A DNA stretch of 64,000 nucleotides, from the NCBI GenBank assembly GCA_001931905.2, contig MSJI02000920.1:35247-99246 (forward strand), in the 5' to 3' direction. The notes beneath the pieces were generated by a model that was not told the origin of the DNA, made no database searches, and was given only the letters and a program-made list of their open reading frames with translations. Positions 33,504 to 44,168 of the stretch are shown in pieces. The stretch is from Cladosporium sp. IMV 00045. Its lineage: Eukaryota; Ascomycota; Dothideomycetes; Cladosporiales; Cladosporiaceae. Every line of letters begins with the position of its first letter. Position 1 is the stretch's first letter. Both the position numbers and the translations under genes were made by a program.

Positions 33504-34238
33504 CGATCTTTGGATTGGAAGTCCACACTGTCTATGGACGTAAAGGGAACTGTTTGGTAGGTCGTACAGACAGGCCAAAGAAGCCTAGCAGCAAGATGAG
33601 CTGTGAAGGGTAGGTAGCCTATACTAAAGACAAAGTCGGAAATTCCCCTGAAGACAAATGATCTTGAGGAGCACAGCGCAATGGGACCGGGAAGCCAATC
33701 TTATAGCTTTGGGCCATGGCTTACAAGTATGCAAGAACGCATCACACCATGCTGTCCGGTAAGTCTCGTGGTGAGATTCTTTTGTGTGCACTCAGAAGAT
33801 GCATATAGACCACGCCATCTCATGACATGGAATCAGCTCGTCTCCGATAGTCCCACCCCACCACCTTCGAACGTCACTGATGCGACCATGTCAGCTCAGC
33901 GAGATATTGTACCACTACGTCTCTTCCCCCGAGTACGATCTGAGTATGTACCCACGAGAGTGAACAGGAGCATCACGGAATGTTGTTGGGAATGTACTTC
34001 TCGAATTGCAGGCCATCGTCAGCTGCGACCCGAGACGCCAAGGAAAGCCAATTTTCCACGTGCCATCAACGTCTCCTTGACTGCAAAGACACGTACATAC
34101 AAATGCGAGGATTTCGACAATGGCCAGACCAGTCTTCGTGCAAGCAGAATACAATACTGAATAGATCATATAATAGATATGCGATACTTCGCGTTTGCTT
34201 AGCCCATCAAGCACCTTCTTGAAGTACCCGTAAAGAAA
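33504..34238. promoter_or_regulatory. Spacer between the gasdermin-like and CHAT genes
   Basis: About 735 bp separates two same-strand genes. It should contain the CHAT promoter and possibly a short 5' exon, as acceptor-like CTGCTAG and TTCACAG lie just upstream of the CHAT frame. Frames on either strand here (for example 33681-34160 +) have no domain. Confidence 0.45.
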
Positions 34239-35380
34239 TCATTGCTCTTCATCGGTGCTCGCTGCACTCCACGACGCCTCCTCAGAATCTGATGCCGCAT
34301 CAAAGACACCTTCTAACATGTTCTCGGCTTCTTGGAAGACTTGCCAATAGCCAACATTCGGTTCGTCGTCGTCCAAGATCTCTTCTGCATCCACTAGGCT
34401 AGTCCTGAAGCCTGTGGCACGCTCGATCTCTTTCTGCTCGTGGACAACCTTGGTCTCTTCGACGACAGCTTTATCGGCCATTAGCCCACCATCCGGGTGA
34501 GTACAATCCTTCTTGAGCTTCATGTTCTGATGAGGTGTAATGCTTGGGGCAGGATGTGCAGTCTCCTGGGTGGCAAGCTGGAGGTATTCCACTTTCAACT
34601 GGTGATACCTTGCTGCCCAGATACCGGCTTCAGGCTGCGAGATTCGGCTCTCGAGAGATTTCCCGTTAGCGAAGGGTCCAATTGTTCCGCCAATCGGCAC
34701 CCCTCCTGAAGCAATCGCAATCGCCTCTGGACTGACCGAAAAGTCCTCGGACACGGAGTCTTCATCTTGAATCCTAGCACGCACTCCACTCAACCTGTAA
34801 AAACCTGTGCAGCAGTAAATTTTGGGCTTCTGGAAAGTAGCTCGGTAAAAGAGCCAAGCACTTTTTGCCACCGTTATCCAGGTGTTGAGCTTATCGAGTA
34901 TTTCTGGCTTTGAAAGGACTTTTCCGAAAAAATCGTCGGGGCTACCAAAGACGGGTGAGATTTCCAGCGAGATTTAGCTAGATCTGGTATATAGACTGAC
35001 CTGTTCAGGATGACTCGTTGCCCACTCTTCGCTTGGACCAGCTTTTGGCAAGATTTGGCATACTCAAAGTCCAACGAGGCAATTTCTGCGAGGTTGATAC
35101 CCATTCCGTATTTGCGTGATTTGTTGTACGTGAAGCATCCACTCATTTCTTGAGTAATGATCTCTTCGTTCTTCACGAGCTCATCGTAATTCTGTGTGCT
35201 AGGCGATCACTCAGTATGCTATCTTCTCCTGAAATTGATCGGCTCGTACCTCATGGGAAATGTCACCCTCCGGATTTCTGGCATACCGTAGTTGCCGTAT
35301 ATCAATGTTCCCAATGTCAAAAGCTTTGGTGAGTAGCCTGTGCTGTACAAGTAAAATGAACGCTCCTCTTTAGGGACCAT
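34239..35380 (-). CDS. Gasdermin-like protein (HET-Q1/RCD-1-type candidate), three exons
   Basis: Exons 35380-35250, 35198-35001 and 34941-34239 encode 343 aa. The introns are 51 bp (GTACGA..CCTAG) and 59 bp (GTCAGT..GGTAG), and both splices are phase 2 and keep the frame. The start at 35380 has context AACATGG; an ATG at 35485 in the same frame would add 35 residues. Residues 9-26 (YSPKLLTLGTL) look like an amphipathic first helix and strand. Around 147-168, KPKIYCCTGFYRL fits the strand that in gasdermins reads like LYVVT. Residues about 191-230 (VPIGGTIG..GIWAARYHQL) end the folded part. The tail from about 240 is disordered and ends in a very acidic region with a short helix. Fungal gasdermins are pore-formers freed by proteolysis near their C-terminus. 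The assignment is by pattern and by the CHAT neighbour, not by search. An unrelated fungal orphan family is the alternative. Confidence 0.6.
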
Positions 35381-36807
35381 GTTGGATGCCGTATTGCTCT
35401 TGTAGAGCCTTGCAATAGTGTTTCGATATTTTTTTTTCTTGCATGGAAGCGAAGATAGGCTGATGTATATATGTGACAAGCCCATTGCCGCGACCCTTGT
35501 TTTGAGGAACAGCTCATCGCTGTGGTGTATCACCTGTTTATTAGCTGACCTTGAAACTACAGGAGAGCTACTGTCGGGCTCAATGGATACCTGCAACCTC
35601 ACGCTTCCATGCTTTCCACGGCCAGATGACTGTCATGTCTCAGACTGGCAAGCGGGGTGGCGCGTGTTGGGAGATCTGTTAGCTCAGCTCAGTCCTGCAG
35701 CCAGTTATATATCTCGTATCTAATCATGGCTTAGCCGCAGCTTTATCGAATTGAATTTAGAAATGCGAAGTATCGAGTAAGATTATTAGAAATTTCTCTA
35801 TATACTATAAAATACTTTTCGAGGTAAACTATAATTATAAAACTTACCTGTGTGTCTCTATTGTTTTATCTGTCTTCACCTTATTAATTTGTTCTTAACG
35901 CTCTTTGCCAGCGGTGCAGCCACGCCGACGTATGCGTGAAACTGTTCCAGCTGAAGCTCTCCATGCATTGTGCAGCATGCACATTGCTGCAGAGGAACAC
36001 ATTTAACAAGGTGGTGATAGCTGGCCTGCCACACCTGAGCAGCAAGTCTGGACGAGTCGGTCAGGTAACAATGCGGAGAAGCTTGATGCCACCTCTGCCT
36101 CAAGGCTACATCATGCCCACAGAAACAAGGCTGCAATGATACAGTATCAGAAGCCCAAGCTTGAGGCAGCGTCGCGCCCTCTCGCCATTCTTCACATTGT
36201 GCAACACATCGCCTCTCGCGTCAGCATGTTGCGGCAATGTTCGCAGCTGCAAGTAAAGCCTGCGGCCAAATCGTGGACGGAATTGTGCTGCACATGGATG
36301 GGATTGTATGGAGGTGATGGTGTTAACTCTGACCCTATCAGATCGACCGATGCAACCCTACTGCATTGCAATGCCTGATCCAGCATTACCTGGCTTGCCT
36401 GGATGAGCACAACACACATTGCATGCGTTGGCGTTCGCCAAAATACGCTAGAAAAAGTGTAAGTACTTAATGTGTACTTGCAAGGCTGATGATCTGACAT
36501 GCAATCAATTTGAGTTCTGGCGCAACTGCTCTTGGGCAATTTTCTCATGTAATGCTGTACAGTATCGTATGATAGTTGTGTGATTTCGCCACTCACCAGG
36601 TGGCATAGCTGTGGCGATACCAGTTAACTCGCGGGCGTGAGGAGGCAACTCTTGAGGCGCTTGTACAGTAGAACGAGGCTGCGCTGGTCCCTACCATATG
36701 ATCGACGTCCTCTCTACGCATTGACGTTCATCACAGCTGATCCATACCTCCAAATATCTTACCTGCACCATCGCGCTTCATGAAGCGGAAGTTGTTACTT
36801 TAACGAC
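35381..36807. other. Accessory-type intergenic DNA with an AT-rich patch
   Basis: About 1.4 kb. The segment at about 35725-35890 is strikingly A/T-rich (runs such as CTATATACTATAAAATAC), unlike its surroundings, and resembles a relic mutated by repeat-induced point mutation. Flanking sequence has only short frames without domains. No terminal repeats of a transposon were found. Confidence 0.5.
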
Positions 36808-38815
36808 ATGATTGATATTCGACACTTGAAAAAACAGCTTGCAGAGCATAGAGAGATGGATGACAGACATGTCGCCGCATCTACATTCAGAAGGGCATTC
36901 GAATCCTACGAAGCTTACGAGAATACAGAAGAGCTGGGACAGCTTGATGTCGCTATCGATTGTGTCAGAGTGGGATCAGGGTTGACTGGTCAAGGTCATG
37001 GATATTATGTAGCACTCAGCATTCTTGCAGCAATTCTGGGGTCACGGTTCGCGCGCAGTGCAAAGGTAGAAGATCTGGAAGAAGCTATCGACACAGCTCG
37101 GTGAACAGTGGAGTCGACTCCACCTAGATATCTAGGGCTATTAATATACTTAAATAACCTTGGGACTTTACTTAGGAGACGCTTCGAGCAGAGTGAAAAG
37201 TAAAAGGACCCAGAAGAAGCCATCGATATAGCTCAGCGAGTAGTATAATCACTCTGCCTGACTACCTGAACCTGGTAATGTACTTAAACAATCTTGGAGA
37301 TATACTTGAGAGACAGGTCGAGCAGAGTGGAGAGATAAAAGACCTAGAAGATGCCACCGATATAGGTCGGCGCGTAGTGTAGTCGACTCCGCCCGACCAC
37401 CTGGACCTGGCAATGTACTTAAACAATCTCGGAAATAGGCTTGGCAGACGCTTCGAGTGGAGTAGAGAGACGAAGGACCTGGAAGACGTAATACAGTGCT
37501 ATCTACGGGCTCTCGATTGCACTTCTGCTGTCCCTCTCGAACGCGTAAAGGCCGCTGCTCGCTGTCTTAGTAAGCTAGCGCAATCACGCAAGACCCACAA
37601 TGCTGTCGAACTTGGCCGAGACACTCTCGACTCTACTTTCTGTCGTGAACAATCGCGATCTTGACCGGGGCGATCAACAATACACGCTATCTGCCTTTGC
37701 AGGCATTGCACCCGATCTTTGCGCTAGGCTACTTTCAGAAGGCCTTGTTCAAAAGGCTGTCGAACGTCTCGAGCAAGGCTGTGCTATCATCATCAGTCGA
37801 TTGTTGGATGATAGAAGCGACGTCTCTGGACTATGTCGAGAGCATCCGAAACTAGCCCATCGCTACTAATCTCTCGTTGCCGAAGTCAATACGCCATTTG
37901 GCACCGCTGAAGATGATTCTACCATAACCGCGAAGGTAATGCGGCGTCGTGAGGCAGCGACAGAGCTCGAGGCCTTAATCCAAGACATCAGAGCCACCAC
38001 TAGTCACGATCGCTTCCTCCTAGGACAAACCGTTGCACAAATGCAGGAAGAGATCTGCGAAGGCTGCATTATGATCGTGAACGTCTCCACGATCAGGAGC
38101 GACGCACTTGTGATGACTCAGGATACCTTACAAGCCATTTCTCTTCCAGGTTTTGAACGGGGAAGATGCAAGGCGTTGGCTGCATGGTGGATGGAGATCT
38201 AAAAAAAGATCTGAGCTACGGAAGAAGAACGACGAATTCCTGGAACATCTCACCTGGCTCTGGCATATCTGCGTGAAGCACATAGTTGACCTCGTCTCCA
38301 CTCTCTATAGAGGACATCAAACCTTTCCTCGAGTCTGGTGGATCGGATGTGGTCTTGCAAGCTCCATGCCCTTCCACGCCGCAGGCATTCACGCTGATGC
38401 ATCACGAGATAACACACTTAGCAAGGTGATTTCGTCGTACACACTGGTCAAGGCACTTGGGCATGCGCGCAGACAGATCAAGCGTACCCAGAACGATAAA
38501 CCCACGCAAGATCAGATGCTCATCACATTCATGCCAGAGACGCCTCGAGGAGCTAACGACGAAACAGGTTTCAGTACGTTGAAGGGTGTCCTTGTAGAAG
38601 AGGAAAACATCGTCAGGATAGTCTCCCACATGTGAGCCTTGTTGTCCGTATCAGACCCGATGCAGACGACATCTTAGGCCAGCTAGAGAACTAACAAATC
38701 TCGCATTTTGCTTGCCACTGCATGTCGAGCTTGACAGATCCATCCAGCAGTGGTCTCGTGTTGCAAAGACTCGCCCCTGATAAAAAGGGCTATCTCCTTA
38801 AACCCCAATCATAGG
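36808..38815 (+). pseudogene. TPR-CHAT protein pseudogene, truncated
   Basis: The ATG at 36808 opens 98 codons (ending EDLEEAIDTAR) and stops at a TGA. Downstream, about 130-bp units near 37075, 37205, 37335 and 37465 translate in pieces to the fungal TPR-CHAT repeat (MYLNNLGNRLGRRFE, TKDLEDVIQ), with TGA, TAA and TAG codons where Arg or Glu is expected. Further fragments follow: a conserved block RVWWIGCGLASSMPFHAAG at about 38330-38390 and SHFACHCMSS (putative catalytic His region) at about 38705-38735, reached only across a TGA, a frame change and a TAA. No catalytic Cys half is found before the sequence stops being recognisable at about 38815. It is clearly inactive as a full-length protease. 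It belongs to a different CHAT subfamily from the intact gene nearby. Confidence 0.85.
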
Positions 38816-38910
38816 CCAAAGAAAAGATGTTCAAAAAAGAATCAGGACGATGCTGGTTAGCCAGCACCGGAAGACTTGGATGAAGTAGTAAGAGAAGTCA
38901 TTTCTGAGAT

Positions 38911-38999
38911 CTCCCCAACAGGGAATCGAACCCTGGTCTCCCGCGGCTTGTCATGGGTGAGATGACAAGCGGAAATCATAGCCACTAGACCATTGAGGA
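38911..38999 (-). tRNA. tRNA-Asp (anticodon GTC) with a 17-nt intron
   Basis: On the minus strand, acceptor TCCTCAA pairs with TTGGGGA and the discriminator is G. The D-arm has GGTCTAGTGGCTATGATT and the T-arm has AGGGTTCGATTCCCT. The anticodon loop reads TTGTCA, then a 17-nt insert, then the closing stem GCGGG pairing with TCCGC. Intron ATGACAA is the complement of TTGTCAT at the anticodon, the usual way a tRNA intron pairs with the anticodon. The mature length is 72 nt before CCA addition. Confidence 0.93.
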
Positions 39000-40027
39000 T
39001 TAAGGAAGCGAATTTGAGTCGCTAATGGTTGTGGAACCATGATGTCACTGCTTCTTTTTTATAATATATAATTCATAATTTTTCATCGATCTAGCCCAAC
39101 AATTGACCCAATTCGCAACGAGATGGGAACGATAAATCAAGCTGATTGTCGTTGAGCACCAGTAAATTCATGGAAACACTTCGTTTTCGTGTTCATGTCT
39201 CACACGCATTTGTCTAGCGATCGTAACAAATCGATATGACAGGCGTTGATCAGACATGCCTTCTGCCATCTTACCCAGCATCTCCTAAGTAAAATCGACA
39301 GCCGTAGCAACATTGGTAAACTCGCCGACCACAACGTCAATACAACAAGCCATTACATTAACCTCACATTCAATATATCCTCTCGACTGTCATCGCTACG
39401 AAATTGATCTACAATGGTCGACCCTGAGCGCGGCGTATCCATTCCCGTCGCTATTGACCAAAAAACCCTAACCCTGCCTACCCCAAGCGAGCTCGCACTC
39501 CGTCTGATGTGTGATACATCGGCAAAGCAACGCAACAAACATCAACTGGCAAAAAACAAAACGATCGTCAGTCCCACGACGGCAACCTAGAGAGTTCAAG
39601 GGCACCGTTTATAGCTTCGACATTGCTAAGCCCTCTCCAATACAGGATAAGCTTCTTGCTCAGCCGCAAGGACGTAAGGCGAACAGGCGAACTTGGCTAG
39701 GCTCAAACAGATCGATCACCAGACCACCCGATTGACTCTCTGCACGTCGTGAGCAAGCTTCCTGCTTTTCAGATCCTCCGTTACACTGCCACGCGGAAAT
39801 GGCTGGTCCCAAGCAGGGAAATCACCTGACCAGGACAGGAGCGTCTGCACTACATATAGGCATTGAAGACCCATGATGTCTGTCCGCGTAAAGCTCCATG
39901 CCTGGAGCTCCTATGATTCATAACCTTGACGAATGAAAAGTTCCAATACACCTCCAAAGAATCCAAACCGAATCCAACAACAAGCACCACCCACTCTCCC
40001 CCCACCCAAATCCCCAAACCCACCAGC
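39000..40027. other. Intergenic, no feature seen
   Basis: About 1 kb between tRNA-Asp and the next plus-strand gene. The first 80 bp is AT-rich (TATAATATATAATTC), consistent with a tRNA upstream flank. Short frames have no domain. Two telomere-like hexamers at about 39465 are too few to mean anything. Confidence 0.45.
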
Positions 40028-40666
40028 ATGCCCACCCCCGAGCACCGCACCACCCTCACCGGCCGCCCCATACAACCCCACCACTCCAGCCTCTCCGGCC
40101 TACTGACCGAAGGCTCCATCGTCGGCGGCGCAAGCGTTGGAGCCAACCTCCTCCCGCCGGGCTACACGGACAGCTCGCTCGTGCACATCCCCATCCGAGT
40201 GGGGGATTACCTGCCGACCTCTCAAACTCCCACTTCTGCTTCTTCTGATGACGACTCTGAGACGTCCCCGGCGTACGATCTGGGAAACGACGTGAAGCGC
40301 TCGCCGGGCAGGAGGGAAAGCGTGTGGTCTCGCGTGTCGAAGCGGGTGGGTGGGTGTGGGAAGAGTTCCTCCCGCGCGGGTTCGGGGCCGGTTTCGAGGG
40401 GGAAGGGCGATGGGTTAAGGGTTGTTGATATGAGTCGTGGGGATTATTTGAAGTATTGGGCGAAAGGGGAGGATGGGAAGTTTCGGGATGGGGTTGTGGA
40501 GCCGCCGGGTGGCAGGGCGGAGTGGTTGGCTGGGATGCTTGAGAGGCAGGACGGGGAGAAGGGGAAGGTTGGTGGTAGTGTTGCTGAGAGGAAAGCGAGT
40601 AGGGGGACGGAGGGGAGGGCGAGTGCTGTGAGTGCTATTGGGGGTGCGATTGGGTCGGTTTCTTGA
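40028..40666 (+). CDS. Unknown fungal protein, Ser/Gly/Arg-rich
   Basis: A single exon of 212 aa runs from ATG 40028 to TGA at 40664-40666. The frame is also open upstream without an ATG. The N-terminal half has TGRPIQPHHSSLSGLLTEGS followed by a block with LLPPGYTDSSLVHIPIRVGDYLP. The C-terminal half has a more conserved-looking segment, MSRGDYLKYWAKGEDGKFRDG, then EPPGGRAEWL and an Arg/Lys/Gly-rich tail. Segments like this occur in uncharacterised fungal proteins. I know of no function. No signal peptide or membrane helix is seen. Confidence 0.75.
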   Translation: MPTPEHRTTLTGRPIQPHHSSLSGLLTEGSIVGGASVGANLLPPGYTDSSLVHIPIRVGDYLPTSQTPTSASSDDDSETSPAYDLGNDVKRSPGRRESVWSRVSKRVGGCGKSSSRAGSGPVSRGKGDGLRVVDMSRGDYLKYWAKGEDGKFRDGVVEPPGGRAEWLAGMLERQDGEKGKVGGSVAERKASRGTEGRASAVSAIGGAIGSVS

Positions 40667-40763
40667 GTGGTGGGTTTGGGTGGGTGACTGTGTACGAAAA
40701 TATGAATGAATGTATTATGATTAAAATGCGCGTTTCTATGTTCTAATATGCAATAGAAATCAT

Positions 40764-42513
40764 CTACTGCCTAGGTACGACACCAGCTTGGCCTATCGCA
40801 GCAGGGACGCCAGCGCCCTGGCTTTGCTTGCGCCATTGCAGCAGGGCGGTGGGGACGACGCTGATGAGGAAGATCAAGCCTGCCAGCAAACCTCCGCTTC
40901 CGGAGATGCCAAGCGAGTCGTACATAGCTGTGAACCAGAAAGGTCCCAAGAATCCCCAGGTGGAGCGTACGACGTTGACAAAGACGCCAATGCTGGCGCT
41001 GTGCTCAACGTAGCTATCAATGGCGTAGGTGACGAGCACTGTGGTGATGACTTGGTTGCCGACGGCAGCGATGGCGATGCCGATCTAAATTGATGAGTTA
41101 GTAATGCTGTCTGGTAATGGCAAAGAAACAAGAGTGACTTACGATTGGGGTGATGTTCCACACTCCTTCTTCGGCCTGTTGCAGACGAACGTGGAAGATG
41201 ATGAGGCCAACCATGGCAAGCACGAAACCACCGTAACTAAGCCAAAGCCTGTATTCCGGAGCCGGGTTGCGTCCAATCTTCTTAGTGCGCTTGTTCATCC
41301 ACAGATCACTGACCCTGCCTCCGAATTGTTCGCCAATGATGAGACCGACCATGATACCGAGGAATTGGAGGCCGAGCTGTTGGGGGTTGAGACCAAACTT
41401 GGGGAGGAAAAGCTGAGGAATCTCGACGGTGAGAAGAACGCCGCAGAAGCAGAAGACCATAGAGTAGGCGACTGTGGGGATCCAAATCGCAGTGTAGCGG
41501 AAAAGGAAAAGAGGCTGAATGAACTCGATAGGCTTGAGGGGGGTCGGGTCGATGCGCTTGAAGTTGAGGTACTCTTGCTTGAAAGCGGAGACTTCGTGGC
41601 GAACGACATTGCGCATGTAAAGGGTCTCGGGACCGAGGAAGAGATAAGTAATGAATTGTACGCCGTTAGTCTGCCTCGTGTTAGTATCGATCGTGTCATC
41701 GAGGGGGTTTAAAAGGAAGAAACAACTTACAATGGCAAGAATCCAGTAAATCCACCTGTAATCACTAGTGTGCTGGACAACAAAGCCCATAAAGAAAGGT
41801 CCACTGCTAGGACCCATAGTAACAAGGAGCGTCCACATGCCGACCCAAGTGGCACGCTCTTTCTTGAAAAAGGTCTCAGTGACAACACCAGATCCGGTGC
41901 CTCCAGGAGGGCTAATGAAGAATGCACAGAATGCTCGGCAGATTGCCATGGTAGAATAAGAATGACTTCTAGCACAGCCAATGTTAAAAGCGAGGGATCC
42001 GATGGTACTGATGAGCCAGATGGGGCGACGACCGTAACGGTTAGAGAGCGGTTTCCAGAACAAGGGAGCCCATCCGAGAATGGCGATCTGAAGAGACGTG
42101 AGGTACGAGGCTCTGTGCAGAGACACGCCCAAGTCTTCAGAGATGGCCTCGAAGGCCGGGATGACGGCAGCAGCGGTGAATGTGGTCATCATAGTCTAAG
42201 GGAATGTTAGTCAATACTTCAAGTAGATGAGAATGATGATCTCGCTACATACGTGGAACGCGACGCAACCCAGGTTGACGACCTTCTTCCACTGCGGCCA
42301 GTTGTAGGGATCAGCGGGATCAGCAGATGGAAGAGGGTCCAAGTCAACAGTGCCATGGCGTTGGATCAGGTAGTCGCGGTGTTCCGGAGTGATGTTTGCG
42401 GCGGCCTCGTTGAGAAGGCCAGGTTCAGAAGCAGTCTCGACGTCCTGACGGTGCTTCTCACCCGCCGAGCTTTGAGAGGCGATTTCGTAATTCATGGTTT
42501 TGTTATCTGCCAT
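40764..42513 (-). CDS. MFS transporter, DHA1-like (12 TM)
   Basis: Four exons, 42513-42253, 42195-41731, 41670-41143 and 41084-40764, encode 524 aa. All introns have good donors (GTATGT, GTAAGT, GTAAGT) and CTAAC-type branch sites. The cytosolic N-terminus ends in DPLPSADPADPYNWPQWKK, the usual lead into TM1 in this fungal subgroup. The loop 2-3 motif is PLSNRYGRRPIW. Two sets of six hydrophobic helices flank a central loop with ETLYMRN. These proton antiporters export drugs, polyamines or other small molecules at the plasma membrane. The substrate is unknown. No adjacent biosynthetic genes suggest a dedicated metabolite. Confidence 0.93.
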
Positions 42514-44168
42514 CGGTAGTGACACAATGTGCAAATGTATTCGCCTCTCGCAGACAAGTTCAGCCTTCAAAGAAGAACCAAAGATTGATAGAAGAGAAAG
42601 ACAACGAAATGATGTGACAAGAAGGCAAAGACAGGAGAAGCAAAGCAGAGCAGAAGACGTCTTACAAGAACTTACCTCGGGCTCCAAAATCGCACTCCTA
42701 AAGCAAGCAGATAGTCGTTTAGCTTACAGTCTTGCCGAACGGCGCGTGTTGCCCCGAATAGACGTGAGGCCCTGCACTCGAGCCCTTACGAGGCTCCTGT
42801 TCTCAACGCCTCCGCACAAGGGCTCCACCGAATCCACATCATCTCTCTGTTCCCCCGCGATGCGAGAGGCAGAGAAGTTGGGGAATCGCAATGCCGTCCT
42901 CGACAGCCGTGTCTCTGGCGTGGGCAACCTTAAGTGATCGCCCTAAACAAGGCCACATGGCTCCGCGTGAATGATATAGCCGTGTGGGAGAGATCTGGGG
43001 AAGTCGACAGGCCTTTTTATCCAGTCTGCCGGCCCTGCTGCAGACATCATTCGGATGAGGCGACGACGACCAGGAGACTGTGCGGCAATCCACGGGAGGA
43101 AAAGTCAGTTGAGGCGGACCATGTCTGTGTCCTTGGCATTCTGTCTCTTACGAGGAGGCGCCCACCAAGATTATTCCAGGGCGCTGACAAGACTTCCCAA
43201 GCAACGCCACCAAGCAAGGCAAAGCATAGATCAGCAAAGCATAACCAGACGTCTCCTGCGATATCCTATTACTTGACCATTTTCGCTCACCACTCTTCAC
43301 TTCAAAACAGCAGACACACTTCTCTCTCTGTCCAATTCTCAGACACTTCTCGTCACAGAACGCTGCTTCACCACCTAGGGCTAGCATCTCCTAGCCGCTG
43401 GTCCGACCGTCACGCTATTGACCCAAAATAACTCTGACGGGCCGACTGCCCCCTTCGATTCGAGGATCGCCCTCTATCTCTCCAATGAAACTTCTCGCTT
43501 GCCTGAGATTCCTTCTCAGCGTTCGCTTACCTCTCGCTTGGCCTGCTTAAAAGGAACAAGAGACGGGAATGGAAAACATCCACAACGTCGACGTTTCGCT
43601 GGCGGTTTGCTTGTGTTGACGTGACTTTGATGTCAAGACTTGTGAAATATTGCAGTATTGGTCCACCTATACAGTCTGTATGTTATTAGCGTAGCATGAC
43701 TCGAGGAGTTCTACGAGATGTTGTAAGACTGATCTGTGTGGTTGCTAAATTCGACTTTTTAAAGACGCTCCTCTCACAGGCTTCGTATCCTGGTCTTCAC
43801 AGAGGGGTCTCAACAATAAGCGAATTATGATCCTGACACTCCTGCGGCATGCTTCAGATTTGTTCCAGGAGAAGTTGTCGGCTGACAAAATATAACGCCC
43901 AATTTTTTTCGTGTCATTGCGAAAACTACCTTCTGCCCTAGTCGCCAGCACATCTATCCACGATGCCCGCACCGCAAGAATGTACAACTGGATATCCATC
44001 CCTTGACGCCGACGAAAGACATTGGAAATGTCGATAGACCAAGACCCGATCGTCCAACACCTCAAGCACCAGCAAGATGTCCCAGTCCTCCATGAAAAGA
44101 AAGACCCCGAAAAGACAGCCAACCCACCCCACCAATAGCGCCATCCAATCCAACTCCAAAACGCACAA
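42514..44168. other. Intergenic, no gene supported
   Basis: About 1.65 kb between two minus-strand genes. It should hold the MFS promoter and 5' leader. Several overlapping frames (42934-43431 +, 43745-44209 -) show no domain or biased composition. No repeat or RNA gene was recognised. Confidence 0.45.

Noticed and set aside
35219..35602. Longer first exon for the gasdermin-like gene starting at 35602
   Set aside because: The first codon there is GTG, not ATG. The ATGs at 35485 and 35380 are the usable starts.
39460..39480. Two telomere-like CCCTAA units
   Set aside because: Only two copies, one imperfect. Not enough for an interstitial telomere tract.
41104..41712. 202-codon plus-strand frame
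   Set aside because: Antisense to the first MFS transporter, and the sense strand has clear splice sites and membrane helices.
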